DNA of 42,621 bases, from contig NZ_ML123046.1 in NCBI RefSeq assembly GCF_003846175.1, positions 461,747 to 504,367 on the forward strand. The letters are read 5' to 3'. The DNA is from Streptomyces sp. ADI95-17 (GTDB taxonomy: Bacteria > Actinomycetota > Actinomycetes > Streptomycetales > Streptomycetaceae). How positions within the stretch are numbered: position 1 is the first letter of the stretch; each line of letters opens with the position of its first letter. The notes beneath the pieces are model-generated. The model saw only the letters and a list, made by a program, of their open reading frames with translations. It ran no database searches and had not been told where the DNA came from. Positions 23,971 through 34,091 of the stretch are shown piece after piece. The position numbers and the translations under genes are program-made.

Positions 23971-25203
23971 TCAGGGACGCGGCTCGGCGGCCGCCGGGCC
24001 CGGTGCACCCGCGTCCGAGGCCGGCACCGCCCGGCGGTCGCCCGCCCGCAGCACCCCCGCCCCCAGCACCAGGCCGAACGCCAGCACCGTCACCAGGCTG
24101 AACGACACGACCAGCGAGGTCGCCTCGGCCAGCGAGCCGATCGCGGACGGGGCGATCAGCCCGGAGGTGTACGTGATGGTGGCGACGCCCGCGATCGCCT
24201 GGCTCGGGTTCGGACCGCTGCGCCCGGCCGCCGCGAAGGCGAGCGGTACGACCACGGCCACACCGAGGCCGAGGAGCCCGAAGCCGCACATCGCCAGGGC
24301 CGCGTTCGGCGACGCGACCACGAGCAGCCCGCCGAGCGTCGCGAGGGCCCCGCCGACCCGTACGGTCCGGACCGCGCCGAAGCGGTCGACGACCTTGTCG
24401 CCGGCGATCCGGGCGACCGCCATGGTCAGCGCGAACGCGGTCGTGGACGCCGCGGCGAGCCCCGCGGAGGTGTCCATGATGTCCCGCAGGTACACCGCCG
24501 ACCAGTCCAGACTGGCGCCCTCCGCGAACACCGCGCAGAAGCCCACCGCACCGATGATCAGCGCCGACTTCGGCGGCAGCGTGAAGCGCGGCGGCGGCTC
24601 CTCGTCCGGTTCGCTGCGCAGATCCAGTACGCCCTGGCAGGCGATCAGGCCGAGCGCGGTGAGCACGAGGGCGGCCAGCGTGTGGTGCAGCCGGGCGTCG
24701 GCGCCCAGATGCGCGGCCACCGTGCCCGCCGCCGAACCGATCAGGGCGCCCACGCTCCACATCCCGTGCAGCCCGGACATGATCGACTTGTCGAGACGGT
24801 TCTCCACCTCGACGCCGAGGGCGTTCATCGCCACGTCCGACATGCCGGCCGTGGCCCCGTACACGAAGAGCGCGGCGCACAGCGTCAGCAGGTTGGGTGC
24901 CAGCGCGGGCAGGACCAGCGCCAGCGTCCACAGGGCGAGCAGCCCGCGCAGCGCGGTCCGGGCGCCGAAGCGATGGCTGATCGCGCCGGCCAGCGGCATC
25001 GCGAGCGAGGCGCCGATCGCCGGGAAGGCGAGGGCCAGACCGAGCTGGCCGGCGCTGACCCCGGCGTGGTCCTGGATCCAGGGCACCCGGGTGGCGAAGC
25101 TGCCGGTCACCGCGCCGTGCACGGTGAAGACCGCGGCGACGGCGAACCTGGCCCGCCTCACCTGCGCCATGCCGAAGCCCGCGTCTGTGGAATCCGCTGT
25201 CAT
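23971..25203 (-). CDS. MFS transporter
   Basis: The 410-residue product has about 12 hydrophobic helices in two halves with a central hydrophilic loop (residues about 200-215, DLRSEPDEEPPPRFTL). It carries MFS features such as ISHRFGARTALRGLLAL in the loop after helix 2. The ATG at 25203 has a GGGGAGGG ribosome-binding site. It is divergent from a ROK regulator, with a palindromic operator candidate in the shared gap, an arrangement typical for sugar or small-molecule transport controlled by the adjacent repressor. The fold resembles fucose-permease/YbjJ-type MFS proteins; substrate is unknown. Confidence 0.88.
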   Translation of the reverse strand: MTADSTDAGFGMAQVRRARFAVAAVFTVHGAVTGSFATRVPWIQDHAGVSAGQLGLALAFPAIGASLAMPLAGAISHRFGARTALRGLLALWTLALVLPALAPNLLTLCAALFVYGATAGMSDVAMNALGVEVENRLDKSIMSGLHGMWSVGALIGSAAGTVAAHLGADARLHHTLAALVLTALGLIACQGVLDLRSEPDEEPPPRFTLPPKSALIIGAVGFCAVFAEGASLDWSAVYLRDIMDTSAGLAAASTTAFALTMAVARIAGDKVVDRFGAVRTVRVGGALATLGGLLVVASPNAALAMCGFGLLGLGVAVVVPLAFAAAGRSGPNPSQAIAGVATITYTSGLIAPSAIGSLAEATSLVVSFSLVTVLAFGLVLGAGVLRAGDRRAVPASDAGAPGPAAAEPRP

Positions 25204-25289
25204 ACCGCCGTGCCCTCCCCTGGGAGATTCTCTCGGAACCCACTGTCTCCAGGGTCCCGGTGCCCGTCTCCACGGTGCGCGCAGTAAAC

Positions 25290-25310
25290 TATCAGGAACC
25301 CTGCCTGATA
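25290..25310. promoter_or_regulatory. Palindromic operator candidate for the ROK regulator
   Basis: Perfect 7-bp arms TATCAGG (25290-25296) and CCTGATA (25304-25310) flank a 7-base centre in an AT-rich patch, midway between the MFS start (25203) and the ROK start (25376). ROK repressors bind inverted repeats of this type. Binding would cover both divergent promoters. Confidence 0.7.
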
Positions 25311-25375
25311 AATAGTGTGCCTGTGCGTCCAGTACGCCGGCGATCAGTGCGTCAGCGATCTGGAAGGATCCCGGC

Positions 25376-26566
25376 ATGCCCGCATCACCGAGCACCGCAC
25401 GGGCCATCAACGACCGGCTCGCCCTGCGACTGCTCCAGCAGGACGGCCCGCTGACGGCCACGCAGCTGAAGACCCTGACCGGCCTCTCCCGGCCCACCGT
25501 CGCCGACCTCGTCGAACGGCTCCAGGGAGCCGGTCTGATCAGGGTCGTCGGCGAGACCGGTGCCGAGCGCCGCGGCCCCAACGCCCGGCTGTACGGGATC
25601 GCCGCCGACCGCGCCCATCTCGCCGCGCTCGACGTACGCACCCGCAGCGTCGCCGTGGTCGTCGCCGATCTCATCGGCACCACGCTCGCCGAGGCCACCC
25701 TGCCCATCGGCAGCGACACCGACACCGAGGCCGCCGCCGAACGGGCCGCCGCGCTCCTGGAGCGCACCGCGCGCGAGGCCGGTGCCGGTCCGCTGCACAG
25801 CGTCGGCATCGGCGCACCCGGGCTGATCGACCCGGTCACCGGCGAGCTGCGCGACACCAGCGGGCTGCCCGCCTGGCACCGGCGGCTGGTGCGGGTGCTC
25901 CAGCAGCGGCTGCCCGCGACCGTGCTGGTCGAGAACGAGACCAACCTTGCCGCGGTCGCCGAACACCGCGGCGGAGCGGCCACCGACCGCGACACCTTCG
26001 TGCTCTTCTGGCTCGGCCACGGCGTCGGCGCCGCCGTCATGCTGGACGGGAAGCTGCGCCGGGGAGCCTCCGGCGGAGCGGGTGAGATCGGCTTCCTGCC
26101 GGTGCCCGGCACGGCCGGTGCGCCGTCCGCGCTCAACTGCGACGGCGGCTTCCACTCCCTGGTCGGCTCCGCCCCGGTCTGCGAACTGGCCGCCGGCCAC
26201 GGCATCGCCGTGCCCCCGGGCGCGGCCGAGGGCGACAAGGAACCGGGAGCCGCGTCGGCCGTGCGGGCCGCGCTGGCGGGGGAGGGGGACCACGAGGCGT
26301 TCCTGGACGCCCTCGCCGAGCGCCTCGCGCTGGGCGCCGCCGCCATCGCCGCGGTCCTCGACCCGGGCTGTGTGCTGCTGGCGGGCGAGGTCGGCCACGC
26401 GGGCGGAGCCGCGCTCGCGGCACGGGTCGAGGAACGGCTGACCCGGATGTCTCCGCTGCGCACCGAGGTCAGGGCCGGGCGGCTGGGCGGCGCGGCGGTG
26501 CTCCGCGGCGCGCTGCTCGCCGCCCGGGACGCGGCCCAGGACGAGCTGTTCACGCGGGCCGGGTAG
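25376..26566 (+). CDS. ROK family transcriptional regulator
   Basis: The ATG at 25376 follows GGAAGGA. The 396-residue protein has an N-terminal winged helix-turn-helix (about 12-60, TATQLKTLTGLSRPTVADLV) followed by a ROK sugar-kinase-like domain: VGIGAPGLIDPVTGEL, VENETNLAAVAEHRGGAA, and the glycine-rich LGHGVGAAVMLDGKLRRGAS with GAGEIGFLP. The usual ROK zinc signature Cys-x-Cys-Gly-x2-Gly-Cys-x-E is reduced to NCDGGFHSLVG, so zinc binding is doubtful. It is probably a repressor released by a sugar or sugar derivative, acting on itself and the divergent MFS gene through the inverted repeat between them. Confidence 0.92.
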   Translation: MPASPSTARAINDRLALRLLQQDGPLTATQLKTLTGLSRPTVADLVERLQGAGLIRVVGETGAERRGPNARLYGIAADRAHLAALDVRTRSVAVVVADLIGTTLAEATLPIGSDTDTEAAAERAAALLERTAREAGAGPLHSVGIGAPGLIDPVTGELRDTSGLPAWHRRLVRVLQQRLPATVLVENETNLAAVAEHRGGAATDRDTFVLFWLGHGVGAAVMLDGKLRRGASGGAGEIGFLPVPGTAGAPSALNCDGGFHSLVGSAPVCELAAGHGIAVPPGAAEGDKEPGAASAVRAALAGEGDHEAFLDALAERLALGAAAIAAVLDPGCVLLAGEVGHAGGAALAARVEERLTRMSPLRTEVRAGRLGGAAVLRGALLAARDAAQDELFTRAG

Positions 26567-26607
26567 GTCTTCGAACACCGGCCGAGCAGGTCTTCGAACA
26601 AGGGGGA

Positions 26608-26645
26608 GCCCGGCGGTGACCGGGGCGATCCGGTCACCGCCGGGC
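26608..26645. terminator. Bidirectional terminator between ROK and chitinase genes
   Basis: A perfect 16-bp stem (26608-26623 with 26630-26645) with a 6-base loop lies between the convergent stops at 26566 and 26660. Just before it the 13-base word AGGTCTTCGAACA occurs twice (26565 and 26588). Confidence 0.9.
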
Positions 26646-26659
26646 GGTACGGGGGGAGG

Positions 26660-28984
26660 TCAGCAGGCCCCGAGGTCCTGCCAGACACCCCAGTCACCGG
26701 TGGAGCCGGGCTCCTCGCCCTTCGTCCACCACTTGGCCTTCCACTGGTGCGTGCCGTGGGCGACGGTCGTACCGGCGCCGTACTCGGATCCGGCGCTCCA
26801 GGCGGGCGCGGTGCAACCGCCGCCGCCGGGCGTCGGGTCAGGCGACGGCGTCGACGTGCCCGTGCCGGGGTCGACCAGGGTCGTGCCGCGCGCCAGGTCG
26901 GCGGCGAGGGCGTACGACTTGCCGCCGAAGGTCACCGTCCAGTTCGACGGTGTGGAGGTGGGCAGGTAGTAGACGAAGTCGACCTGGACCGAGGCGCCGG
27001 GAGCCAGGCTCTGCCAGGCCGGCAGCTTCAGCGAGACCCGGTTGTAGTCGCCCTTGAGCCCGCCGATGTTGTCGGCGGCGGTGTGATCGCTGCGCACGAT
27101 CGTCGTGCCGAAGCCCGACTGGTCCTTGGCGTTGGCCGGTGCGGAGGTCGAGTAGTCGAACCGGAACTCCGTGGCGCCGGGCAGGGTCGCCTTCGTGTTG
27201 TTGGTGATCCTCAGCTTGGGACTGATCGGGTAGTTGGAGTCACCGAGCGGGAACTGGTCGAAGGACACGTCGATGTCGAGCGCCTCGGTGGGCAGATCGA
27301 CGGTGGACCGCTTCGCGCCGTAAGGGGTGGCCGACTTGAACTTGTCGTACATCGCCGAAGTGAGCGTCGAGCCCGGCCCGTACTGTCCATTGGCGGCGTC
27401 CCAGCCGTAGTCGCCGGCGAGCTCCCAGATCATGGTGCCGCCGATGCCCTTGTCGACCACGTAGTCGGCCTTCGCGGCGACCGACTGCTCGTCCTCGGTG
27501 GACAGGAAGACCTTCTTATCGGCGTTCCAGAGCCAGGGCGCGACCAGCGTCGAGTCGTATTTGCGGGCATAGGTGCCGGTCAGCTTGGTGCCGGCGGGGA
27601 ATCCGTAGTCGGTGACGTAGTCGCCGACGATGCCCTTCTCCAGGTTCTTCGCGTGCCACATCGGGTTGGAACCGGCCGGTGATTCCTTGCCGTTCGTGTC
27701 CAGGTCGTGCCAGAGGTTGTCGATCCCGACGGCGCCGTCACCGCACTTGGTCAGGCCCGCGCCGGCCGGGCAGTCGGTGGTGGCGGCCCGGCCCCACAGA
27801 CCGTCCGTGCCGCCCTGCACGTTCTTGAAGCCGCGGGTGTAGTAGGGCAGGCCGATGTTGATCCGGCCGGACGGCATCGAACCGCGGAAGTAGTGGTACG
27901 CCCAGTCGGTGTTGAGGTAGCCGGTCCCGCCGTACTGCGAGGTCGAGTAGACGCTCGCCTGGGCGAGTTCGGCGTCCTTGCCGTCGTCGAAGAGCGCGGC
28001 GTTGGGCCCGACGTACTCGTTCCAGGCGCCGTGCAGGTCGTACGACATGATGTTGACGTAGTCCAGGTACTTCTGGACCTGGAAGGTCTCCATTCCGCGC
28101 AGCAGGTAGCCGGACGAGGGCGCGGCCACGCTCAGCAGGTAGTGGGTGCCGTCGGCGGCGGACGCCCGGTCGAGCTTCTCGCGCAGGGTCTTCATCAGCG
28201 CGGCGTAGCCCTTGACCAGACCGGCCCGGCGCGCGTTGGAAAGCGTCCGGTCCAGCGGGTTGCCGGCGTCCTTCATGGTCGTCGGGTACTCGTAGTCGAT
28301 GTCGACGCCGTTGAAGCCGTACTTCTTGACGAACGCGACGGCCGAGTCGGCGAAGGTGTTGATACCCGCCTGGTTGACCGAACCGTCGGCGTTGGTCGCC
28401 ATCGAGTAGAAGCCGCCGGAGTCCACCCGCTTCCCGCTGTCGTCGAAGTAGCCGCCGGTCTCGGCCCAGCCGCCCACCGACACCATGGTCTTCACGTTCG
28501 GGTGCTTCTTCTTGAACTTGCTCAGCAGGTTGAAATGGCCCTTATAGGGGAGATCCGGGTCCATCTCGGCGCCCGCGACCCCCGGCCAGGTCATGCCGGT
28601 GGAGGCGTTGTCCGGGCCGTCGGCGCCTACGGAGAGCTTGTTGCCGCCGTCGACATGGGCGAACGCGTAATTCAAATGGGTGACTTTGTCCCAGGGGATG
28701 TCGGGGACGAGATAAGCGGGCTTGCCGTCCTTGCCGGTCCGCCAGTCGGTGAAGTATCCGATGACCCGCCGCTGGTGGTCGGCGCCCATCTTCTCGCGGC
28801 CCTCGGTGTCGTAGACGGAGCAGTAGGGGACGGCGACACCGGGTGTCTCGTAGAGCCCGTCGGGGCGACAGGACTCCTGGTCGGCGGCGGCCGACGGGGT
28901 GGCGGCGAGCGAGCCCATCAGCAGACCGGCGACGGCTACGCCGGCTGCGAGCAGGGTGGCTCTCGCACGAGTGGGGGACAGCAC
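26660..28984 (-). CDS. Secreted GH18 chitinase with ChiC-type and CBM5/12 domains
   Basis: I chose GTG at 28984, which follows GGGAGGA and gives a 774-residue precursor with a Sec signal (about 1-34, ending SAAA). An ATG further upstream would put non-signal sequence in front. The GH18 domain spans about 60-540, with the catalytic motif NGVDIDYE: Asp228, Asp230 and the acid Glu232. Other GH18 landmarks are [21 protein letters not shown] and [14 protein letters not shown] chitinase C-terminal beta domain follows (about 555-700), then a Thr/Pro linker and a C-terminal CBM5/12 chitin-binding module ([28 protein letters not shown], ending LGAC). It hydrolyses chitin outside the cell. The promoter carries DasR-type sites, so N-acetylglucosamine control is expected. 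Confidence 0.96.
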   Translation of the reverse strand: MLSPTRARATLLAAGVAVAGLLMGSLAATPSAAADQESCRPDGLYETPGVAVPYCSVYDTEGREKMGADHQRRVIGYFTDWRTGKDGKPAYLVPDIPWDKVTHLNYAFAHVDGGNKLSVGADGPDNASTGMTWPGVAGAEMDPDLPYKGHFNLLSKFKKKHPNVKTMVSVGGWAETGGYFDDSGKRVDSGGFYSMATNADGSVNQAGINTFADSAVAFVKKYGFNGVDIDYEYPTTMKDAGNPLDRTLSNARRAGLVKGYAALMKTLREKLDRASAADGTHYLLSVAAPSSGYLLRGMETFQVQKYLDYVNIMSYDLHGAWNEYVGPNAALFDDGKDAELAQASVYSTSQYGGTGYLNTDWAYHYFRGSMPSGRINIGLPYYTRGFKNVQGGTDGLWGRAATTDCPAGAGLTKCGDGAVGIDNLWHDLDTNGKESPAGSNPMWHAKNLEKGIVGDYVTDYGFPAGTKLTGTYARKYDSTLVAPWLWNADKKVFLSTEDEQSVAAKADYVVDKGIGGTMIWELAGDYGWDAANGQYGPGSTLTSAMYDKFKSATPYGAKRSTVDLPTEALDIDVSFDQFPLGDSNYPISPKLRITNNTKATLPGATEFRFDYSTSAPANAKDQSGFGTTIVRSDHTAADNIGGLKGDYNRVSLKLPAWQSLAPGASVQVDFVYYLPTSTPSNWTVTFGGKSYALAADLARGTTLVDPGTGTSTPSPDPTPGGGGCTAPAWSAGSEYGAGTTVAHGTHQWKAKWWTKGEEPGSTGDWGVWQDLGAC

Positions 28985-29094
28985 GTTCGGTTCCTCCCGG
29001 GGAGGTTCGGCAGAACACAACTGGCAAAGGGGTGGGTCGTGTCGGTGCCCCGGATGTGCGCACATCGCGGGGCCGCTCCTCGGAGGTGACGCAG

Positions 29095-29137
29095 AGATTA
29101 AAAGGACTAGACCAGTGCGTCAATAGGTCTGGACCTT
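29095..29137 (-). promoter_or_regulatory. Chitinase promoter with two DasR-type (dre) sites
   Basis: On the minus strand a -35 box TTGACG (29123-29118) and a -10 box TAATCT (29100-29095) are 17 bases apart. ACTGGTCTAGTCC (29116-29104) lies in the spacer and AAGGTCCAGACCT (29137-29125) lies just upstream of the -35. Both resemble the dre consensus and form the direct-repeat pair known from Streptomyces chitinase promoters. The leader to the GTG start is about 105 bases. Confidence 0.85.
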
Positions 29138-29254
29138 TAAGCGTCAACTTCCTTCACCGGGCCGTCGGCCGGAGGCTCCCTGTGAGCCAGTCCACAGACA
29201 CTCACCCGCATGGCCCACCGCCGGGCGTGGCACACTGATCGTGTACCAGCAGCA

Positions 29255-29381
29255 GCGCACTCCGGGGTCGGTGCAATTCCGAACCGGCGGTTATAGTCCG
29301 CGACCCGTCCGCATCCAGCGGCCGGTTGACCAGGTGAGATTCCTGGACCGACGGTTAAAGTCCGGATGGGAGGCAGTGCGC
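29255..29381 (+). promoter_or_regulatory. FMN riboswitch (RFN element)
   Basis: The conserved RFN blocks occur in order: GGGGTCGGTG (from 29264), CCGAACCGGCGGT, AGTCCGCGACCCG, GGTTGACCAGGTGA, TTCCTGGACCGACGGTTAAA, GTCCGGATGGGAGGCAGTG. Stem P1 is closed by GCGCAC (29255) and GTGCGC (29376-29381). It senses FMN and controls the rib operon that starts 161 bases downstream. The expression platform (29382-29542) is not resolved by eye. Confidence 0.97.
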
Positions 29382-29542
29382 GGCGGGCCGTTTCGCGGGT
29401 ACGCCGCCGTCGGCGGATGGTTTTCGGGCAACCGATCCATCCGTGTTTTCCGGCTTTTCCGGCGTTCCCCCGTGGCGTTCCCGCTTCATCTGTCGTCATC
29501 GACAGGCCCCGGAGTCCGTGCCCGAAGAGGCAGGAGGACCCG

Positions 29543-30643
29543 GTGGACACCGCAGCCGACATCACCGCCATGCGCCGTGCGATCACGCTCGCCGCCCGCG
29601 GTCTCGGCTCCACCAGCCCCAACCCCGTCGTCGGCTGCGTCATCCTCGACGCCGCGGGCCACCGGGCCGGAGAAGGCTTCCACCAGCGGGCCGGCGGACC
29701 GCACGCCGAGATCCACGCCCTGCGCGCCGCGGGCGAGAGGGCCCGGGGCGGCACCGCCTACGTCACTCTCGAACCCTGCAACCACACCGGCCGCACCGGC
29801 CCCTGCGCCCAGGCGCTCATCGAGGCCGGCCTCGCCCGCGTCGTCTACGCCGTCGGCGACCCGGACCCGCAGGCCACCGGCGGTGGCGACACCCTGCGCG
29901 CGGCCGGGATCAAGGCCGAGCAGGGGCTCCTCGCGGACGAGGCCGAGGCGGGCAACGCGGCCTGGCTCACCTCGGTGCGCCTGGGCCGCCCGTACGTCCT
30001 GTGGAAGTACGCGGCGACCCTGGACGGCCGGATCGCGGCCGCCGACGCCACCAGCCGCTGGATCACCTCCGCCGAGTCCCGTGCCGACGTCCACCGGCTG
30101 CGCGCCGAGGCCGACGCCGTGGTGGTCGGCTCCGGCACCGCCCGCACCGACGACCCGCAGCTCGGCGTACGCGGCATCGAGGGCGCCGTGCAGCCGCTGC
30201 GGGTGGTCGTCGACACCGGCGCCACCGCCGTACGCCCCGGCGCCCGGGTCCTGGACGACACCGCGCCCACCCTGGTCGCCGTCGCCGAGGACGCCGACAC
30301 CGGACACCTGCCCGAAGCCGCCGTCCTGCGGCTGCCGCGCGCCGCCACCGGCCCCGGCCTGGACATCCCCGCCCTGCTCCGTGCCCTGCACGGGCGCGGC
30401 ATCCGCTCCGTACTCCTCGAAGGCGGCCCGACCCTGGCCGGGGTCTTCGTCGCCGCGGGAACGGTCGACAAGGTCGTCGGCTATCTCGCCCCCGTACTCC
30501 TCGGCGCAGGCCCCGCGGCCCTCGCCGACGCCGGAATCTCCACCATCGCCGAGGCGTTGCGCCTCGACGTGACCGAGACCGTCCGCATCGGCCCCGATCT
30601 GCGCATCACCGCCGTCCCCGGCCCTGCCCGGAAGGGAAACTGA
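29543..30643 (+). CDS. ribD: Bifunctional riboflavin deaminase/reductase RibD
   Basis: GTG at 29543 lies five bases after AGGAGG, so I prefer it to longer in-frame starts. The 366-residue enzyme deaminates 2,5-diamino-6-ribosylamino-pyrimidinone phosphate and then reduces the ribosyl side chain with NADPH. The N-terminal deaminase has its zinc and catalytic residues in GGPHAEIHALR (His54, Glu56) and EPCNHTGRTGPC (Cys79, Cys88). The C-terminal reductase begins near RPYVLWKYAATLDGRIA and includes SRWITSAESRADVHRLRAE and LLEGGPTLAG. It is the first gene after the FMN riboswitch. Its TGA is followed immediately by the GTG start of ribE. Confidence 0.97.
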   Translation: MDTAADITAMRRAITLAARGLGSTSPNPVVGCVILDAAGHRAGEGFHQRAGGPHAEIHALRAAGERARGGTAYVTLEPCNHTGRTGPCAQALIEAGLARVVYAVGDPDPQATGGGDTLRAAGIKAEQGLLADEAEAGNAAWLTSVRLGRPYVLWKYAATLDGRIAAADATSRWITSAESRADVHRLRAEADAVVVGSGTARTDDPQLGVRGIEGAVQPLRVVVDTGATAVRPGARVLDDTAPTLVAVAEDADTGHLPEAAVLRLPRAATGPGLDIPALLRALHGRGIRSVLLEGGPTLAGVFVAAGTVDKVVGYLAPVLLGAGPAALADAGISTIAEALRLDVTETVRIGPDLRITAVPGPARKGN

Positions 30644-31261
30644 GTGTTCACCGGAATTGTCGAAGAACTGGGTGAAGTCACCGCCGTCGAGAAGCTCGCC
30701 GACGCCTCCCGCTTCCGCCTGCGCGGCCGAGTGGTCACCGAAGGCGCCAAGCACGGCGACTCCATCGCCGTCAACGGCGTCTGCCTCACCGTCGTCGACC
30801 TCGGCGACGGCGAATTCACCGCCGACGTCATGGCCGAGACCCTCGACCGGTCCAGCCTCGGCGCCCTGGACACCGGCTCCCGGGTCAACCTGGAACGCCC
30901 CATGGCGGTCGGCGGCCGGCTCGGCGGACACATCGTCCAGGGCCATGTCGACGGCACCGGGCGCATCGTCGAGCGCAGGATCTCCGAGAACTGGGAGATC
31001 GTGAAGGTCTCCCTGCCCGCGCACCTGAGCCGCTACGTGGTCGAGAAGGGCTCGATCACCGTCGACGGCGTCAGCCTCACCGTCGTGGACGCCGGAACCG
31101 ACTACTTCACCATCAGCCTCATCCCCACCACCCTCGCCCTGACCACGCTCGGCATCAAGGAGCCCGGCGACCCGGTCAACCTGGAGGTGGACGTCATCGC
31201 GAAGTACGTCGAGCGGCTGCTCGGCAACACCGCGCGGGAACCCGGGGAGCCGGTCCGGTGA
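30644..31261 (+). CDS. ribE: Riboflavin synthase alpha chain
   Basis: The 205-residue protein opens with the family signature [12 protein letters not shown] and contains two homologous lumazine-binding halves: NGVCLTVV with [16 protein letters not shown], and [11 protein letters not shown] with [10 protein letters not shown] and [16 protein letters not shown]. It dismutates two 6,7-dimethyl-8-ribityllumazine molecules to riboflavin and a pyrimidine product. The gene begins directly after the ribD stop and overlaps ribM by four bases (GTGA), so translation is tightly coupled within the operon. Some nomenclatures call this gene ribC. Confidence 0.97.
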   Translation: MFTGIVEELGEVTAVEKLADASRFRLRGRVVTEGAKHGDSIAVNGVCLTVVDLGDGEFTADVMAETLDRSSLGALDTGSRVNLERPMAVGGRLGGHIVQGHVDGTGRIVERRISENWEIVKVSLPAHLSRYVVEKGSITVDGVSLTVVDAGTDYFTISLIPTTLALTTLGIKEPGDPVNLEVDVIAKYVERLLGNTAREPGEPVR

Positions 31262-31902
31262 CCGCCCTGCACTGGCTGAACTCGGAGGCGTTCACCGTCT
31301 TCGGGCAGCACATCATCTGGTCCGACATGATCGGCAACACCGTCGGTCTGATCGCCCTGACCCTGGGCTGGCTCCGCTCGATCTGGACCTGGCCCGCCCA
31401 ACTGCTGTCCGGCGTCGTCCTGGTCGCCGCCAACGCCTCCGTGCACCAGGCGGGCAGCGTCGGCAAGCAGCTCGTCGTCATCGCCGTGGCCGTCTGGGGC
31501 TGGCAGCAGTGGACCCGGGGCCGGCAGCAGGCCCAGGACGGCTCCATCGCCGTACGGTTCGCCACCTGGCGCGAGCGCGGCTACCTGCTCGGCGGCGCCG
31601 CCCTCGGCACCCTCGCCGTCGGCGGCCTGTTCACCGCGTTCCCCTCGCTCTCCTGGAGCCCCTGGGCGGACGCGTACATATTCGCCGGCACGCTCGTGGC
31701 GATGCTCGCCCAGGCCCGCGGCATGGTCGAGTTCTGGTTCGCCTGGCTGCTGGTCGACCTGGTCGGCGTACCGCTGAACTTCCACAGCGGGCTCGCCTTC
31801 TCCGGTCTCATCTACGTCGTGTACGGCGCCCTGGTCCTGTGGGGCATGCGCGACTGGTGGCTGCGTTCGCGGACACCCGCTCTGGAAGGAGCCACGGCAT
31901 GA
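31258..31902 (+). CDS. ribM: Riboflavin transporter of the PnuC/PnuX family (RibM)
   Basis: The 214-residue membrane protein has six or more hydrophobic helices and PnuC-family features: an N-terminal [20 protein letters not shown], a central [12 protein letters not shown], and the C-terminal [20 protein letters not shown]. PnuC relatives carry nicotinamide riboside, but members inside actinobacterial riboflavin operons (RibM/PnuX) are known riboflavin uptake facilitators. Its position between ribE and ribBA, behind an FMN riboswitch, supports the riboflavin assignment. It overlaps ribE by GTGA and ribBA by ATGA. Confidence 0.9.
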   Translation: MTALHWLNSEAFTVFGQHIIWSDMIGNTVGLIALTLGWLRSIWTWPAQLLSGVVLVAANASVHQAGSVGKQLVVIAVAVWGWQQWTRGRQQAQDGSIAVRFATWRERGYLLGGAALGTLAVGGLFTAFPSLSWSPWADAYIFAGTLVAMLAQARGMVEFWFAWLLVDLVGVPLNFHSGLAFSGLIYVVYGALVLWGMRDWWLRSRTPALEGATA

Positions 31903-33197
31903 CTGCCCAGCCCACCTGGTTGCACCGGGAACCCCCGGGCGCCGCGGAGGACCTCCGCCTCGACCCCGTCGAGCAGGCGATCCGGGACATCGCCGCCGGA
32001 CGGCCCGTCGTGGTCGTCGACGACGAGGACCGGGAGAACGAGGGCGACCTCGTCATCGCCGCCGAGAAGGCCACCCCCGAGATCGTCGCGTTCATGATGA
32101 GCGAGTGCCGCGGCCTGATCTGCGCACCCATGGAGAACGACGAGCTGGAACGGCTCGAACTCCCGCAGATGGTCGACCACAACACCGAGTCGATGCGCAC
32201 CGCGTTCACCGTCTCCGTCGACGCGTCCGCCGCCCACGGCGTCACCACCGGCATCTCAGCCGCCGACCGGGCCACCACGCTGCGGCTGCTGGCCGGCGGC
32301 GAGGCGGGCCCCGGCGACTTCGTACGGCCCGGCCACATCTTCCCGCTCCGCGCCCGCTCCGGCGGCGTACTGGTCCGCGACGGCCACACCGAAGCCGCCG
32401 TCGACCTCGCCCGGCTCGCCGGACTGCGGCCCGCCGGGGCCATCGTGGAGATCGCCGGCGAGGACGGCGTGATGCTGCGGCTGCCCCAGCTCGTCCCGTT
32501 CGCCCGCAAGCACGGCCTCACGATCATCTCCATCGAGGACCTGATCGCCTACCGCCGCAGCTCCGAGCCGACCGTCCGCCGCGAGGCCGAGGTACGGCTG
32601 CCGACGGCCTTCGGCGCGTTCACCGCGTACGGCTACCGCTCCACCGCCGACGGCGTCGAGCACGTCGCCCTCGTCCACGGCGACCTCGGGGACGGTGACG
32701 ACGTCCTGGTCCGGGTCCACTCCGAGTGCCTGACCGGCGACATCTTCCAGTCCCAGCGCTGCGACTGCGGCCCCCAGCTGCACGCGTCCATGCGCCGGAT
32801 CACCGAGGAGGGCCGCGGTGTCGTCGTCTATCTGCGCGGCCACGAGGGCCGGGGCATCGGCCTGCTGTCCAAACTGCGCGCCTACGAACTCCAGGAGCGC
32901 GGCATCGACACCCTCGACGCCAACCTGGAGCTCGGCCTGCCCGCCGACGCCCGGGACTACGCGGCCGGCGCCCAGATCCTCAAGGACCTCGGTGTGCACA
33001 GCCTCCGGCTGATGACCAACAACCCCGACAAGACGGCCGCGATCCTGCGGCACGGGCTCGCCGTCACCGGTCGCGAGCCGATGCCCGTCCAGGCCGGCGA
33101 ACACAATCTGCGCTACCTGCGCACCAAGCGCGACCGCATGGGGCACGACCTGCCCTGGCTCGACACCGCCACGGCGTCGACCTGCGGCAACCAGTAA
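31899..33197 (+). CDS. ribBA: Bifunctional DHBP synthase / GTP cyclohydrolase II
   Basis: The ATG at 31899 overlaps the ribM stop and follows GGAAGGAG. The 432-residue enzyme joins two activities that start both branches of riboflavin synthesis. The N-terminal half makes dihydroxybutanone phosphate from ribulose 5-phosphate; its acidic motif [11 protein letters not shown] is at 41-51, followed by [15 protein letters not shown] and [20 protein letters not shown]. The C-terminal half opens GTP; zinc ligands are Cys277, Cys288 and Cys290 in [16 protein letters not shown], with [20 protein letters not shown] and the terminal [14 protein letters not shown]. Full length and all key residues are present. 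Confidence 0.97.
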   Translation: MTAQPTWLHREPPGAAEDLRLDPVEQAIRDIAAGRPVVVVDDEDRENEGDLVIAAEKATPEIVAFMMSECRGLICAPMENDELERLELPQMVDHNTESMRTAFTVSVDASAAHGVTTGISAADRATTLRLLAGGEAGPGDFVRPGHIFPLRARSGGVLVRDGHTEAAVDLARLAGLRPAGAIVEIAGEDGVMLRLPQLVPFARKHGLTIISIEDLIAYRRSSEPTVRREAEVRLPTAFGAFTAYGYRSTADGVEHVALVHGDLGDGDDVLVRVHSECLTGDIFQSQRCDCGPQLHASMRRITEEGRGVVVYLRGHEGRGIGLLSKLRAYELQERGIDTLDANLELGLPADARDYAAGAQILKDLGVHSLRLMTNNPDKTAAILRHGLAVTGREPMPVQAGEHNLRYLRTKRDRMGHDLPWLDTATASTCGNQ

Positions 33198-33227
33198 CGA
33201 ATCACGGAAACGAGCGGCAGGAGAGAC

Positions 33228-33713
33228 ATGAGCGGCAAGGGCGCACCCGAACTGTCCGTACGCAACTGCGGTGACCTGCGCGTGGCGGTCGTCGCCGCGC
33301 AGTGGCACGAGAAGATCATGGACGGTCTCGTCGACGGCGCCCTGCGCGCCCTGCACGAACTCGGCATCGACGAGCCGACCCTGCTCCGGGTGCCCGGCAG
33401 CTTCGAACTCCCGGTCGTCGCCAAGGTCCTCGCGGGCCGCGGCTATGACGCGGTCGTCGCCCTCGGTGTGATCATCCGCGGCGGCACCCCGCACTTCGAG
33501 TACGTGTCCCACGGCGTCACCAACGGCCTCACCCAGGTCGCCGTCGACACCGGCGTCCCGGTCGGCTTCGGCGTACTCACGTGCGACACGGAGGAGCAGG
33601 CGCTCGACCGGGCCGGCCTCGAAGGGTCCAACGAGGACAAGGGGCACGAAGCGGTCACCGCGGCCGTCGCCACCGCTGCCACGCTGCGCACGGTCAGCGA
33701 GCCCTGGCGCTGA
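33228..33713 (+). CDS. ribH: 6,7-dimethyl-8-ribityllumazine synthase
   Basis: The 161-residue product starts at an ATG behind GGCAGGAGAG. It shows the lumazine synthase core: [53 protein letters not shown] and [16 protein letters not shown]. It condenses dihydroxybutanone phosphate with 5-amino-6-ribitylamino-uracil and usually assembles as a 60-mer or pentamer. It completes the rib set 30 bases after ribBA, giving the order ribD-ribE-ribM-ribBA-ribH under one riboswitch. Confidence 0.97.
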   Translation: MSGKGAPELSVRNCGDLRVAVVAAQWHEKIMDGLVDGALRALHELGIDEPTLLRVPGSFELPVVAKVLAGRGYDAVVALGVIIRGGTPHFEYVSHGVTNGLTQVAVDTGVPVGFGVLTCDTEEQALDRAGLEGSNEDKGHEAVTAAVATAATLRTVSEPWR

Positions 33714-33747
33714 GCACAGGGCACCGACCCCGTACTCTAAGACCATC

Positions 33748-34020
33748 ATGGCGAACAAAACCTTCGAAGAGCTCTTCGCCGAGCTGCAGCTCAAGGCCGC
33801 CAACGGCGACCCCTCCACCTCCCGTACCGCCGAGCTCGTGGACAAGGGCGTCCATGCCATCGGCAAGAAGGTCGTCGAGGAGGCCGCCGAAGTCTGGATG
33901 GCCGCCGAGCACGAGAGCAAGGACGCCGCCGCCGAGGAGATCTCCCAGCTGCTGTACCACGTCCAGGTGATGATGGTCGCCCGCGGGATCTCGCTCGACG
34001 ACGTCTACGCCCACCTCTGA
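33748..34020 (+). CDS. hisE: Phosphoribosyl-ATP diphosphatase
   Basis: The 90-residue protein ([20 protein letters not shown]) is full-length HisE with the all-alpha NTP-pyrophosphohydrolase motifs [19 protein letters not shown] and [18 protein letters not shown], whose Glu and Asp/Glu residues bind magnesium. It removes pyrophosphate from phosphoribosyl-ATP, step two of histidine synthesis. It lies 34 bases after ribH and just ahead of hisG, the usual actinobacterial hisE-hisG pair. Confidence 0.97.
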   Translation: MANKTFEELFAELQLKAANGDPSTSRTAELVDKGVHAIGKKVVEEAAEVWMAAEHESKDAAAEEISQLLYHVQVMMVARGISLDDVYAHL

Positions 34021-34091
34021 GCACCACCCCCGCACCACGTACGTCCGCACATCCGCACCGGCACTCCCTCCTCGCAAAGGAACCTGACCTC

